DNA from: Myxococcus stipitatus
GTDB taxonomy: Bacteria; Myxococcota; Myxococcia; Myxococcales; Myxococcaceae
Length of the DNA: 64,000 bases
Direction: 5' to 3'
Assembly (NCBI RefSeq): GCF_037414475.1
Contig: NZ_CP147913.1
Coordinates: forward strand, 9,124,501-9,188,500
Below, piece by piece: positions 8,588-16,917 of the stretch. Within the stretch, counting starts at the first letter, position 1. Each line of letters opens with the position of its first letter. The notes under the pieces are model-generated. The model saw only the letters and a program-made list of their open reading frames with translations, was not told the origin of the DNA and did not search any database. Made by a program: the position numbers and the translations under genes.

Positions 8588-8615
8588 TGTATAGCCGAGA
8601 TGGCTTAGAAGACAA
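8588..8615 (-). promoter_or_regulatory. predicted sigma-70-type promoter of the aro operon
   Basis: On the minus strand, a -35 TTGTCT (8615-8610), a 16-base spacer and a -10 TATACA (8593-8588). The expected start is near 8580, some 30 bases before the aroF ATG. The men operon must be transcribed the other way from the same 104-base gap, but no equally good plus-strand boxes are seen. Confidence 0.55.
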
Positions 8616-8655
8616 CCGAAGGTGATTTCAGGGCAGTCGCGGATGAGGACCGCTG

Positions 8656-9966
8656 ATGAAGACGCTCAATCCCGTTGAGGGCCAGCGCTGGGTGGCCGGA
8701 ATGATGCCCCTGGCCGCGGTGGATCCACTCTCCGGAGCGGATTCGCTGGGCGTTCCAACGGTCTATTGGGAGCGGCCCCTGGAGCGCGAGGCGGCGGCGG
8801 GGTGGGGCGAGGCGGCGGTGGTGGTGGCCACGGAGTCCGCGCAGGTCCCTGGCGTCATGGCCACGCTGGGCTCCTGGACGCTGCGTTGGTTGGACACGCC
8901 GCCCAACGATATGCCCGGTCCCTGGTTTGGTGGGCTTCGCTTCGGAGCGACGGGTCTTCCGGATGAAGAGTGGGCGGCCCATGGCGTGGCGCGCTGGACG
9001 CTCCCCGAGGTGTTGGTGTGGCGGACGGTGACCGGGGTGTCCGTGGCGGCCTTCGCCCCGGAGGGCAGGGGGGGCGAGGACGCGGTGCGCTCGCGGTTGG
9101 AGCGGGTGCGTGCGCGCTTCGCGGAGGGCTATCGGCACGCGCGCGGTGGCCAGGTCGAGCTGTCGCTGAAATCGTCGCGCCCGGAGTTCGAGGCGCGGGT
9201 GGAGCGTGCGCTGGAGGCCATCAACGCAGGGCAGCTCCAGAAGGTCGTGCTGGCGCGGGCCGTGGATGTGGAGGGGCCGGCGGCTTTTGATGTCGTGGAC
9301 GTGCTCGCGCGCCTGAGGGAACAGAATCCTCGCTGCGCCACGTTCCTGTTCCGGGCGCCGGATGGCACGTGCTTCCTGGGGGCGACGCCGGAGACGCTGT
9401 GCCGCGTGTCCGGACGCGTGCTCGAGACGGAGGCGCTCGCGGGGACCGCCTCGCCCCAGCAGGCCGATGGGCTGCGCGGGGTGGACAAGGAAGTGCGCGA
9501 GCACGAGGCGGTGGTGCGCTACATCCTCGCGACGCTGCGCTCGTTGGTGGCGGACGTCCAGGCGGACGCCGAGCCGCGCTTGCTGACGTTGAAGAACGTG
9601 GTGCACCTGCGCACGGGCATTCGCGCGGAGTTGAAGGAAGGTGTCTCGGCCGCGCAGGTCGTGGGGGCGCTGCATCCCACGCCCGCGGTGGGAGGCACGC
9701 CTCGTGAGCGCGCGCTGTCCTTCCTGGTGGAGCACGAAGGCCTGGACCGCGGCTGGTACGCGGGGCCGGTGGGGTGGATGGGGCCTGGGCGTGCGCACCT
9801 GATGGTGGCGCTGCGCTCGGCGAGGGTGCGGGGCGCGAGGGCTCGGTTGTTCGTGGGTTGCGGAATCGTGGCCGGCTCCATCGCGGAGGCGGAGTGGCGG
9901 GAGACGGAGATGAAGAGTCTGGCCGTGTTGCGTGCGCTGGGAGGCGTGGATGTCGGGCGACAGTAA
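8656..9966 (+). CDS. menF: isochorismate synthase
   Basis: 436 residues. It isomerises chorismate to isochorismate, the first menaquinone-committed step. The C-terminal 260 residues are the chorismate-binding fold: LEAINAGQLQKVVLARAV, FLFRAPDGTCFLGATPETL, ALAGTASP, KEVREHEAVVRYI, HLRTGIRAEL, LHPTPAVGGTPRERAL, YAGPVGWMGPG and the closing FVGCGIVAGSIAEAEWRETEMK. These are the isochorismate synthase (EntC/MenF/DhbC) versions of the motifs, not those of anthranilate synthase. AGGA sits eight bases before the ATG at 8656. First gene of the plus-strand men operon; its end overlaps menD by 17 bases. Confidence 0.95.
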   Translation: MKTLNPVEGQRWVAGMMPLAAVDPLSGADSLGVPTVYWERPLEREAAAGWGEAAVVVATESAQVPGVMATLGSWTLRWLDTPPNDMPGPWFGGLRFGATGLPDEEWAAHGVARWTLPEVLVWRTVTGVSVAAFAPEGRGGEDAVRSRLERVRARFAEGYRHARGGQVELSLKSSRPEFEARVERALEAINAGQLQKVVLARAVDVEGPAAFDVVDVLARLREQNPRCATFLFRAPDGTCFLGATPETLCRVSGRVLETEALAGTASPQQADGLRGVDKEVREHEAVVRYILATLRSLVADVQADAEPRLLTLKNVVHLRTGIRAELKEGVSAAQVVGALHPTPAVGGTPRERALSFLVEHEGLDRGWYAGPVGWMGPGRAHLMVALRSARVRGARARLFVGCGIVAGSIAEAEWRETEMKSLAVLRALGGVDVGRQ

Positions 9967-11719
9967 CCTCAACGTGTTGTGGGCTCGAGCCCTCGTCGAG
10001 GAACTGGTGCGCGGCGGCGCGAGGCACGCCGTGGTCTGTCCGGGCTCGCGCTCCTCGCCCCTGGCGCTGGCGTGCGCGCGCGCGGAGGGCTTGCGTGTCT
10101 GGTCGGTCATCGACGAGCGCAGCGCCGCGTTCTTCGGCCTGGGGCTCGCCAAGCAGTCGCGCACGCCGGTGATCCTGGTGGCGACGAGCGGCACCGCGGG
10201 CGCGCATTTCTACCCCGCGGTCATCGAGGCCTCGCTGTCCCAGGTCCCCTTGGTGGTGCTCACGGCGGACCGTCCGCTCGAGCTCCAGGGGTGGGGCGCG
10301 GCGCAGACGGTGCCGCAGGCGCGCTTCTATGGCGAGCACGCGCGCAGCTTCACGGACGTGGGCGTGCCGGAAGCCAGTGACGCGGCGTTGACGCACCTGC
10401 GAGCCACCACTGCTCGCGCCGTGGCCACGTCGATGCGTGCGCCGCGTGGCGCCGTTCAGCTCAACGTGCCCTTCCGCGAGCCGCTCGCGCCGGTGGCGGA
10501 GGCCTTCGGTGAGGAGCGCCTGTCCGCGCTGTCGAAGGCGGGCCGTCCGGGTGTTCCGCTCACGCGCATCGTTCCGCCCATGCCGGCGCCGGATGCGGCG
10601 GTGCTGGAGGCGGTCCGTCAGCGCATCGCTTCGACGGAGCGCGGTGTCATCGTCTGCGGCCCGCGCGACGAGGTGGATGGGTTCTCCGAGGCCATCTCTG
10701 CGCTGTCCCAGGCCACGGGCTACCCCGTGCTGGCGGAGGCCACTTCGCAGGTGCGGTACGGAGGCGGGCCGCTGACGCTTTCGTATTACGACGCGCTCTT
10801 GCGCCATGCGCCGTTTGCCCGGACGCATCGGCCGGAGCTGGTGCTTCGGTTCGGGGGGGGCCTGACGCCCAAGGTGCCGCAGCAGTGGTTGGATGCGTCG
10901 GGTGCGGAGGTCGTCCTCTTCAGTGATGGCGGCGCGTTGTTCGACCCCGCGCACCGAGCGGCCACGGTGGTGGAGGGCTCGGCGGTGGTGGCGTGCGCCG
11001 CGCTGACGAAGGGGCAGAGCCGAGGGAGCGGGCGGTGGGCACAGGGCTTCCTCTCGGCGGAGCGAATGGCTCGAGGGGCGTTGGAGGCGGCCTTCGCGGA
11101 GAAGCCCGAGGCACTCACGGAGCCGCGAGTCGCACGCGAAGTGGTGGCCGCGCTCCCGGCGGGAGGCGCGTTGTTCGTCTCCAGCAGCATGCCCATTCGC
11201 GACGTGGATGCGTTCGCTCCGGCGGGCACGGTGCCCTTGCGGGTGCTGGCGAATCGCGGGGCCAACGGCATCGACGGCATCATCTCCAGCGCGCTGGGCG
11301 TCGCCGCGGCGGCTTCGCGTCCGGTGGTGCTGCTGACCGGTGACCTGGCGCTCTTGCATGACGTGGGCGCGTTCGTCACGGCGTCCCGTTTGAAGGTTCC
11401 GCTCACGGTCGTCGTGGTGAACAACGACGGCGGTGGCATCTTCTCGTTCCTGCCCATCGCGCAGGTGGCGAAGCCGGACGAGTTCGAGTCGCTGTTCGGC
11501 ACGCCGCACGGCGTGGACCTGGCTCACGCCGCTGCGCTGGGTGGCGCGCGCCTGCACAGGCCGGTGACGCCCGCGGCGCTTCGTGGGGCGGTGCGCGAGG
11601 GGCTCGAAGGGGGCCTGCATCTGGTCGAGGTGACGGTGGACCGGGCCGCGAACGTGGATGACCACCGGCAGCTCTTCGCGCGGATGGCCGCCGCGCTCGG
11701 GGAGGGACCATGGGTGTGA
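9950..11719 (+). CDS. menD: 2-succinyl-5-enolpyruvyl-6-hydroxy-3-cyclohexene-1-carboxylate synthase
   Basis: 589 residues. A thiamine-diphosphate enzyme joining 2-oxoglutarate and isochorismate. The N-terminal PYR domain shows LVRGGARHAVVCPGSRSSPLA, VIDERSAAFFGLGLAKQ, ATSGTAGAHFYPAVIEA and LTADRPLELQGWGAAQT. The C-terminal ThDP-binding part has SSSMPIRDVDAFA, NRGANGIDGIISSALG and TGDLALLHD followed by NNDGGGIFSFLP. These are family-typical. The ATG at 9950 is preferred over one six codons upstream because GGGAGG stands just before it. Overlaps menF upstream and menH downstream by 10 bases. Confidence 0.96.
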   Translation: MSGDSNLNVLWARALVEELVRGGARHAVVCPGSRSSPLALACARAEGLRVWSVIDERSAAFFGLGLAKQSRTPVILVATSGTAGAHFYPAVIEASLSQVPLVVLTADRPLELQGWGAAQTVPQARFYGEHARSFTDVGVPEASDAALTHLRATTARAVATSMRAPRGAVQLNVPFREPLAPVAEAFGEERLSALSKAGRPGVPLTRIVPPMPAPDAAVLEAVRQRIASTERGVIVCGPRDEVDGFSEAISALSQATGYPVLAEATSQVRYGGGPLTLSYYDALLRHAPFARTHRPELVLRFGGGLTPKVPQQWLDASGAEVVLFSDGGALFDPAHRAATVVEGSAVVACAALTKGQSRGSGRWAQGFLSAERMARGALEAAFAEKPEALTEPRVAREVVAALPAGGALFVSSSMPIRDVDAFAPAGTVPLRVLANRGANGIDGIISSALGVAAAASRPVVLLTGDLALLHDVGAFVTASRLKVPLTVVVVNNDGGGIFSFLPIAQVAKPDEFESLFGTPHGVDLAHAAALGGARLHRPVTPAALRGAVREGLEGGLHLVEVTVDRAANVDDHRQLFARMAAALGEGPWV

Positions 11720-12576
11720 CGCTGGCGTATGAGACGTGGGGCGAAGGCAGCCGGCCGCTCGTGTTGCTCCACGGCTTCACGGGGAACCGCGCGTCGTTCC
11801 AGGGGCTGCGTCCGTTGATGGGGCGGTCCGTGCACGCCATCGCGGTGGACCTGCCGGGACATGGCGCCACGCCGCTGCCGGAGCGCAAGGGCCGCGACGG
11901 TTTCCTGGAGACGGTGGACGCGCTGGTGTCCCTGGTCGACAGGTTGGGCGTGGGCACGGTGGACCTCCTGGGCTACTCGCAGGGCGCGCGGGTCGCGCTG
12001 GCCGCGGCGGTGCGTGCGCCGGACCGGTTCGGCCGGCTCATCATGGAGAGCGGCTCGCCGGGATTGCATCGCCGTCAGGAGCGGGCCGCGCGTCGCGAGG
12101 CGGATGGACAGCTCGCCGCCTTCATCCGAGCGCGAGGCGTCGACGCGTTCGTCGAACGCTGGGAGGCGCTGCCGCTGTTCGAGGGCCTGCGCTCCATGTC
12201 CGCCGAGCGCCGGGAGACGTTGCGGGCGCACCGCCGGGCATGCACCACCGAGGGGCTCGCCGGAGCGCTGGAGACCCTGGGGTTGGGCGTGCAGCCTGAT
12301 TACTGGTCGGAGTTGCATCATCAGCGCCTGCCCACGTTGCTGCTCACGGGCGCGCGCGATGAGAAGTTCACGCAGACCGCGCGCCGCATGGCGGCGGAGC
12401 TTCCGGTGGTGTGGCGCCATGCCTTCTCGGATTGCGGCCACGCGCCGCACCTGGAGGCCCCCGAGGAGTACGTGCGCGAGGTGCTGGGTTTCCTCCAGAC
12501 GCCCTGGTACGAGGCGCCCCAGTTCGAGGGCACCACCGCCACGGCGGCGGCGAGCCCGGGGAGGGTGAGTCCGTGA
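11710..12576 (+). CDS. menH: 2-succinyl-6-hydroxy-2,4-cyclohexadiene-1-carboxylate synthase (alpha/beta hydrolase)
   Basis: 288 residues. It eliminates pyruvate from the MenD product to form SHCHC. An alpha/beta-hydrolase fold: LVLLHGFTGNRASF (oxyanion region), DLPGHGATPLP, the nucleophile elbow LLGYSQGARVAL (Ser of GYSQG), the acid region TGARDEKF and the catalytic His in SDCGHAPHLEAPEEY. MenH enzymes share this G-Y-S-x-G-(A/G)-R arrangement. The last 20 residues are a low-complexity Ala/Thr tail. The ATG at 11710 is inside the end of menD; the menA GTG overlaps its stop. The position between menD and menA supports MenH rather than a general esterase. Confidence 0.92.
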   Translation: MGVTLAYETWGEGSRPLVLLHGFTGNRASFQGLRPLMGRSVHAIAVDLPGHGATPLPERKGRDGFLETVDALVSLVDRLGVGTVDLLGYSQGARVALAAAVRAPDRFGRLIMESGSPGLHRRQERAARREADGQLAAFIRARGVDAFVERWEALPLFEGLRSMSAERRETLRAHRRACTTEGLAGALETLGLGVQPDYWSELHHQRLPTLLLTGARDEKFTQTARRMAAELPVVWRHAFSDCGHAPHLEAPEEYVREVLGFLQTPWYEAPQFEGTTATAAASPGRVSP

Positions 12577-13496
12577 GCGCGTCGGTTCCTGGAGTCTCGG
12601 TGGGGATGGAGAAGCCTCGGCCCACGGTGAAGACGTGGCTGATGGCCGTGCGTCCGAAGACGCTGACGGCGGCGTTGGTGCCGGTGCTGGTGGGCACGAC
12701 GCTGGCGTTCGGCCTGGGCGTGGGGCGAGTCCTCCCGGCGCTCGCGGCGTTGCTGGGCGCGGTGCTCATCCAGATCGGCACCAACTTCATCAACGACTAC
12801 TACGACTTCAAGAAGGGCGCGGACACGCACGAGCGGCTGGGCCCGGTGCGGGTCACCCAGAGCGGGCTCATCGCGCCGAGCACGGTGTTGCTGGGGGCGG
12901 GCGTCTGCTTCGCGCTCGCGACGGCGGTGGGGGTGTACCTGGTCGTGGTGGGCGGGTGGCCCATCGTGGCCATCGGCCTGGCGTCGCTGCTCTGTGGTTT
13001 CGCGTACACAGGCGGGCCGTTCCCCCTGGGATACAACGGCCTGGGCGACCTGTTCGTCTTCATCTTCTTCGGGCTGGTCGCGGTGACGGGCACCTTCTAC
13101 GTGCAGGCCGGCACGGTGCATCCGGCGGCGTGGTGGGCGGCGGTCCCCGTGGGAGCGAGCGGGACGATGCTCATCGTGGTCAACAACCTGCGCGACGTGA
13201 CCACGGATGTGAAGGCGGGCAAGAGGACGCTGGCGGTCCGTTGGGGAACGACGGCGGGCAAGGCCGAGTATGTGCTGCTGATGGCGGCTTCATTCGCCAC
13301 GCCAGTGGCCATGTACACCCTGGGACTTGCGGGACCCTGGGTCTTCCTGTCGTTCCTGAGCCTTCCTTTCGTGGTGGCGCCGCTCAAGCGTGTGCTGCGG
13401 GAGCAGGGGGCCGCGTTGAACCCCGCGTTGGGCGGCACCGCGCGCTTCCAACTCTTCTTCGGCGTGCTGTTCGGCGTGGGCCTGTACCTGCGATGA
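12573..13496 (+). CDS. menA: 1,4-dihydroxy-2-naphthoate polyprenyltransferase
   Basis: 307 residues, a UbiA-family integral membrane prenyltransferase that attaches the polyprenyl chain to DHNA, giving demethylmenaquinone. Eight to nine hydrophobic segments are visible. The two Asp-rich motifs are NDYYDFKKGAD (near residue 75) and NNLRDVTTDVKAGKRTLAVR (near 210), with RPKTLTAALVPVLVG at the start as in MenA. The start is taken as the GTG at 12573, which overlaps the menH stop (GTGA) and has GGGAGG shortly before it; an ATG at 12606 is the alternative. menC follows after nine bases. Confidence 0.94.
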   Translation: MSASVPGVSVGMEKPRPTVKTWLMAVRPKTLTAALVPVLVGTTLAFGLGVGRVLPALAALLGAVLIQIGTNFINDYYDFKKGADTHERLGPVRVTQSGLIAPSTVLLGAGVCFALATAVGVYLVVVGGWPIVAIGLASLLCGFAYTGGPFPLGYNGLGDLFVFIFFGLVAVTGTFYVQAGTVHPAAWWAAVPVGASGTMLIVVNNLRDVTTDVKAGKRTLAVRWGTTAGKAEYVLLMAASFATPVAMYTLGLAGPWVFLSFLSLPFVVAPLKRVLREQGAALNPALGGTARFQLFFGVLFGVGLYLR

Positions 13497-13505
13497 TGTG
13501 AGTCC

Positions 13506-14666
13506 ATGCGCATCGTCCAGGCGACATTGACCCCGCTGCGGTTGGAGCTGCTCCAGCCACTGAAGACATCCCGAGGCACCTACTCCACGCGCGAAGGCTT
13601 CATCGTGCGATTGGAGGACGAAGAGGGGCGGGTCGGGCTCGGAGAGGCGATGCCTCTGCCTGAGTTCGGCACGGAGCCGCTGTCGGTCTGCGGCGAGGTG
13701 CTGGGGGCGTGGCTGTCCTCGCTCAAGGGCCAGTTCCTGGGCGACACGGTGCGCGCCGTCGAGGACACGCTGTCTCCCTTCCCACCGACGGTGGCGAGAG
13801 GCGAGGGTGTGCGCATCCGTGCCCGTCACCCGGCTCCTCCGGGCCCCGTACCCGCGGCGGAGCATGCGCTGGAGCTGGCGCTGCTGGACCTGCTCGCGAA
13901 GCGCCAGGGCGTGCCGTTGTGTTGGCTGCTGGCGGAGGAGGCGCGTCCCGAGGTGCTGGTGAACGCGCTGCTCAGCGAGGAGAGCGCGGAGTCCTTGGCG
14001 GAGCAGGCCCGGAAGGCCGTGGCCGAAGGTTATGGGACGCTGAAGCTCAAGGTGGCGCGCGGCTCGCTGGAGGATGACGAGCGCCGGGTGAAGGCGGTGC
14101 GCGAGGCCGTGGGGCCGGACGTGAAGCTGCGCTTGGACGCGAATGGCGGTTGGTCCGAGCCCGACGCGAAGCGCGCGCTCGACAAGCTGGGGTGGTACGG
14201 CCTGGAGCTCGTGGAGCAGCCGACGCCCGCGGATGACCTGTCCGCCTTGTGGCGAGTGCAGCGCCGGGCGCCGTGCATGGTGGCCGCGGACGAGTCGCTC
14301 GGTTCGCCGGAGACGCTGCGTGCGTTGCTTTCGGCGGACCCCTTCCTGGGCGGTGGCCCGGCGGTGGGGGCGGTGGTGCTCAAGCCCATGGTGCTGGGAG
14401 GCCTGCTCCCGGGGCTCGTGGTGGCGATGCGCGCCGCGCGCCTGGGAATGCAGGCGTATGTGACGAGCTCGCTGGATGGCGTGGTGGCCCGGGCGGGAGC
14501 GGCGCATCTGGCCGCGGCGTTGCCTTCCGGGGCGCTCGCGTCGGGGCTCGCCGTGGGGCACCTCTTCGCGCGGGAGCCCCCCATGCATCCCTATCAGCCC
14601 GTCCATGGGCGCATCCGGCTTCCGGAGACGCCGGGGCTTGGATTGGATGCGGGAGTGGTGATGTGA
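13506..14666 (+). CDS. menC: o-succinylbenzoate synthase
   Basis: 386 residues, an enolase-superfamily enzyme dehydrating SHCHC to o-succinylbenzoate. The family catalytic set is visible in order: KLKV (acid/base Lys, near residue 180), RLDANGGW (first metal Asp), LELVEQPTP (metal Glu), MVAADESL (metal Asp) and AVVLKPMVLGGL (second catalytic Lys). The N-terminal capping domain starts with LTPLRLELLQPLKTSRG, typical of MenC. The ATG is nine bases after menA, and menE starts with a GTG overlapping the stop. A related function, N-acylamino acid racemase, occurs in this family, but the men operon decides in favour of MenC. Confidence 0.94.
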   Translation: MRIVQATLTPLRLELLQPLKTSRGTYSTREGFIVRLEDEEGRVGLGEAMPLPEFGTEPLSVCGEVLGAWLSSLKGQFLGDTVRAVEDTLSPFPPTVARGEGVRIRARHPAPPGPVPAAEHALELALLDLLAKRQGVPLCWLLAEEARPEVLVNALLSEESAESLAEQARKAVAEGYGTLKLKVARGSLEDDERRVKAVREAVGPDVKLRLDANGGWSEPDAKRALDKLGWYGLELVEQPTPADDLSALWRVQRRAPCMVAADESLGSPETLRALLSADPFLGGGPAVGAVVLKPMVLGGLLPGLVVAMRAARLGMQAYVTSSLDGVVARAGAAHLAAALPSGALASGLAVGHLFAREPPMHPYQPVHGRIRLPETPGLGLDAGVVM

Positions 14667-16105
14667 CGAAGTACGGCTGTCCCATCCGCGAAGGTGCGGC
14701 TCGCTTCCCGAACGCGGAGGCGCTCACCTTCGCGGGGCGCTCGTGGACCTACGGAGCGCTGGACGCCGAGGTGAATCACTGGGTGGCCGCGCTCGAGTCC
14801 CGAGGGATTGGCGCGGGCCACCGGGTCGCCTTGCTGGCGACGAACCATGCGGCGTGTGTCTTCCTCTTCTGGGCCTTGGGGAGACTGGGCGCGGTGTTGG
14901 CTCCGCTCAACGCGAGACTCACACGCGCCGAGCTCGGGCCGTTGGTCGAGGACGTGGCACCGGGCCTCGTGTTGGCCCTGGGGGCGCTGGGTGAGCGGAT
15001 TGCTGGCGCCGAGTCCTTGGAGCACTTCCGGGCATCGACTCCATCGTCGACAGCGCGCGGGTTGGATGAAGCCACGGCTCGGGTCATCCTGTTGACGAGC
15101 GGGACGACGGGCCGGCCCAAGGGGGCCCTGCTGACGGAGGGGAACTTTCGAGCCTCCGCGCGTGCCTCGGCGGCGAATCTCGGTGCGCACGCCGCGCCGC
15201 GCTGGTTGGGGACGTTGCCGCTCTTCCACGTGGGCGGCCTGGCGATGTTGACTCGCACGGCCTACGAGGGCGGCTGCCTGGTGCTCCACGAGCGCTTCGA
15301 TGCCGAGTCCACCAACCGGGCCATCGACGAAGAGGCGGTGTCCCACGCGAGCCTGGTCGCGACGACGCTGGAGCGTGTGCTCGACATGCGCGCGGGGCGG
15401 CGAGTCCCGGAGACCTTCCAACTGGCGTTGATTGGCGGCGGGCCGGTGCCGGTCCCGTTGCTGGAGCGGGCGCGGGCCGTGGGATTGTTGGCCCTCCAGA
15501 CCTATGGCCTCACCGAGGCGTGCTCGCAGGTGGCGACCGAGCGCCCCGGCGACGCGGATGGCCGCACGGCTGGACCCGCGGTGCCGGGAACCGAACTTCG
15601 CATCGTCGGCGACGGCGGTGAGGTGCGTGGCCCGGGACAGGAGGGGGACATCGAGGTGCGGGGCCCCACGGTGATGTCGGGCTACTGGCAGCGGCCCGAG
15701 GCCACGGCCGAGGTGCTTCGAGACGGCTGGTTGCGCACGCGAGACCTGGGCGTCGTGGATTCGCGAGGGCGCCTCACGGTGTTGTCGCGCCGCACGGACC
15801 TCATCGTCCGGGGAGGCGAGAACATCTACCCGGCCGAGGTGGAGGCGGTGCTCGCCAATCATCCCTCCGTGCAGGAGTCCGCCGTGGTGGGGATTCCCGA
15901 CACGCGCTGGGGCGAGGTCCCTGTCGCCTTCCTGGCACTGCGCGCGGGGCAGGAGCGACCGAGCGATGGGGTGCTGGAGTCGTGGTGCCGCCAGTCGCTC
16001 GCGGGCTTCAAGCTGCCGACGCGGTTCTTCTGGGTGGAGGCCTTGCCTCGCAACGCGATGGGGAAGCTCGAGCGCACGGTGCTGCGCAAGCGTGGTGAAT
16101 CCTGA
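14663..16105 (+). CDS. menE: o-succinylbenzoate--CoA ligase
   Basis: 480 residues, an ANL-superfamily adenylating enzyme that activates o-succinylbenzoate with ATP and CoA. Motifs: the P-loop LLTSGTTGRPKGALLT (near residue 145), TLPLFHVGGLAM, the aromatic/adenine motif LQTYGLTEACSQVAT, the hinge RTRDLGVVDSRGRL and RRTDLIVRGGENIYPAEVE, and the C-terminal catalytic Lys in RNAMGKLERTVLRK. The chosen GTG at 14663 overlaps the menC stop (GTGA); the open frame continues far upstream inside menC but has no family similarity there. Last gene of the men operon. The next enzyme, MenB, is not in this window. Confidence 0.95.
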   Translation: MTKYGCPIREGAARFPNAEALTFAGRSWTYGALDAEVNHWVAALESRGIGAGHRVALLATNHAACVFLFWALGRLGAVLAPLNARLTRAELGPLVEDVAPGLVLALGALGERIAGAESLEHFRASTPSSTARGLDEATARVILLTSGTTGRPKGALLTEGNFRASARASAANLGAHAAPRWLGTLPLFHVGGLAMLTRTAYEGGCLVLHERFDAESTNRAIDEEAVSHASLVATTLERVLDMRAGRRVPETFQLALIGGGPVPVPLLERARAVGLLALQTYGLTEACSQVATERPGDADGRTAGPAVPGTELRIVGDGGEVRGPGQEGDIEVRGPTVMSGYWQRPEATAEVLRDGWLRTRDLGVVDSRGRLTVLSRRTDLIVRGGENIYPAEVEAVLANHPSVQESAVVGIPDTRWGEVPVAFLALRAGQERPSDGVLESWCRQSLAGFKLPTRFFWVEALPRNAMGKLERTVLRKRGES

Positions 16106-16917
16106 GGCTGTGGTGGTGCACGCGTAGGATTACATGGTCAGCGTGTTGGAGCAGGGGGAACGGGGATGGATTGATGTATCAATCAATCCTGGGACCAGCA
16201 GAAGCGGCGTTGGCCGTTCCACCGGAGGGAGCGTCATCGGGGCCCGCGAAATGGGCCACTCAATGGCTCACCGTCGACAACCAGACATGGGGAACTGACG
16301 TCAGAGCGCCCGAGCGCTTCCAGCCGGCCTCACCCGTGTTTCAGCACTCCGAGGAGGGGTGTCCCCAAGGGTTCGTACGCGGGTACTCGCGTAGCATCGC
16401 GCTGAGCCGGTAGACCGTCGAAACGGAGGCCCGGGTACGCAGACGTCGAGTCGGTGAACCTCCGCGGGTTGCCGTCGCGCCCAGCCGCGCCGCTTGCTGA
16501 ACAAGCTGACGCTCCACCTCGGGAGAGCAGCGGGAGAACTCAAGCCATTCCATCGTACGACTCCTTCGCGAACCACGCGTGAGGGGGAACCGGTAGAAGA
16601 CCACTCATCGCGGCCTAAATCACGACGCCGCGCGTTGGCTGCGGTGCGCTGCCGGGTTCCCGACAACAGCGCGGCCGCTATTTCGACACTGCGGTTTCAT
16701 GCGAGCGAAAACTTGAAGCTCGCGAGGAATGGGACCCGAGCCGTGCACCCCATTCGCATCCCCGAACACCCGCGCGTGTATGGGTATTCTCGGGCGCCCT
16801 GAAACGCAAACAAGCAAGGAACCCGGTCGTCGGCGTCCTCTCCCCTAGAGTCGAGAAGCGAGAAGACGGGGACGTGAATCAAAGGCAGCTCAACGTGTAA
16901 CGAGTCCTGGAGGGCAC
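16106..16917. other. gene-poor stretch between menE and the FAD monooxygenase
   Basis: About 810 bases with no convincing gene. The short open frames on either strand have weaker GC3 bias than neighbouring genes and no recognisable motif. It contains a nested palindrome at 16168-16189. The presence of several TAGAGT/TATTCT-like -10 sequences near the right end suggests leader or promoter DNA for the next gene. A decayed gene is possible. Confidence 0.5.
16168..16189. repeat. nested palindrome downstream of menE
   Basis: GGATTGAT (16168-16175) and ATCAATCC (16182-16189) form perfect 8-base arms. Inside lies a second palindrome, TTGATGTATCAA (16171-16182), which uses overlapping bases, so two alternative foldings or a symmetric protein site are possible. 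There is no T-run after it, so a regulatory site is as likely as a terminator. Confidence 0.5.

Noticed and set aside
9221..11665. A very long open frame (814 codons) on the minus strand opposite menF and menD
   Set aside because: It is a GC3-driven shadow of the real genes: no motif, no start signal, and Arg/His-rich residues typical of the opposite strand of high-GC genes.
16171..16666. Short frames of 80-121 codons in the gap after menE, including one on the minus strand at 16341-16604
   Set aside because: Weak GC3 bias, no recognisable domain, no good SD. They could be decayed genes but cannot be supported.
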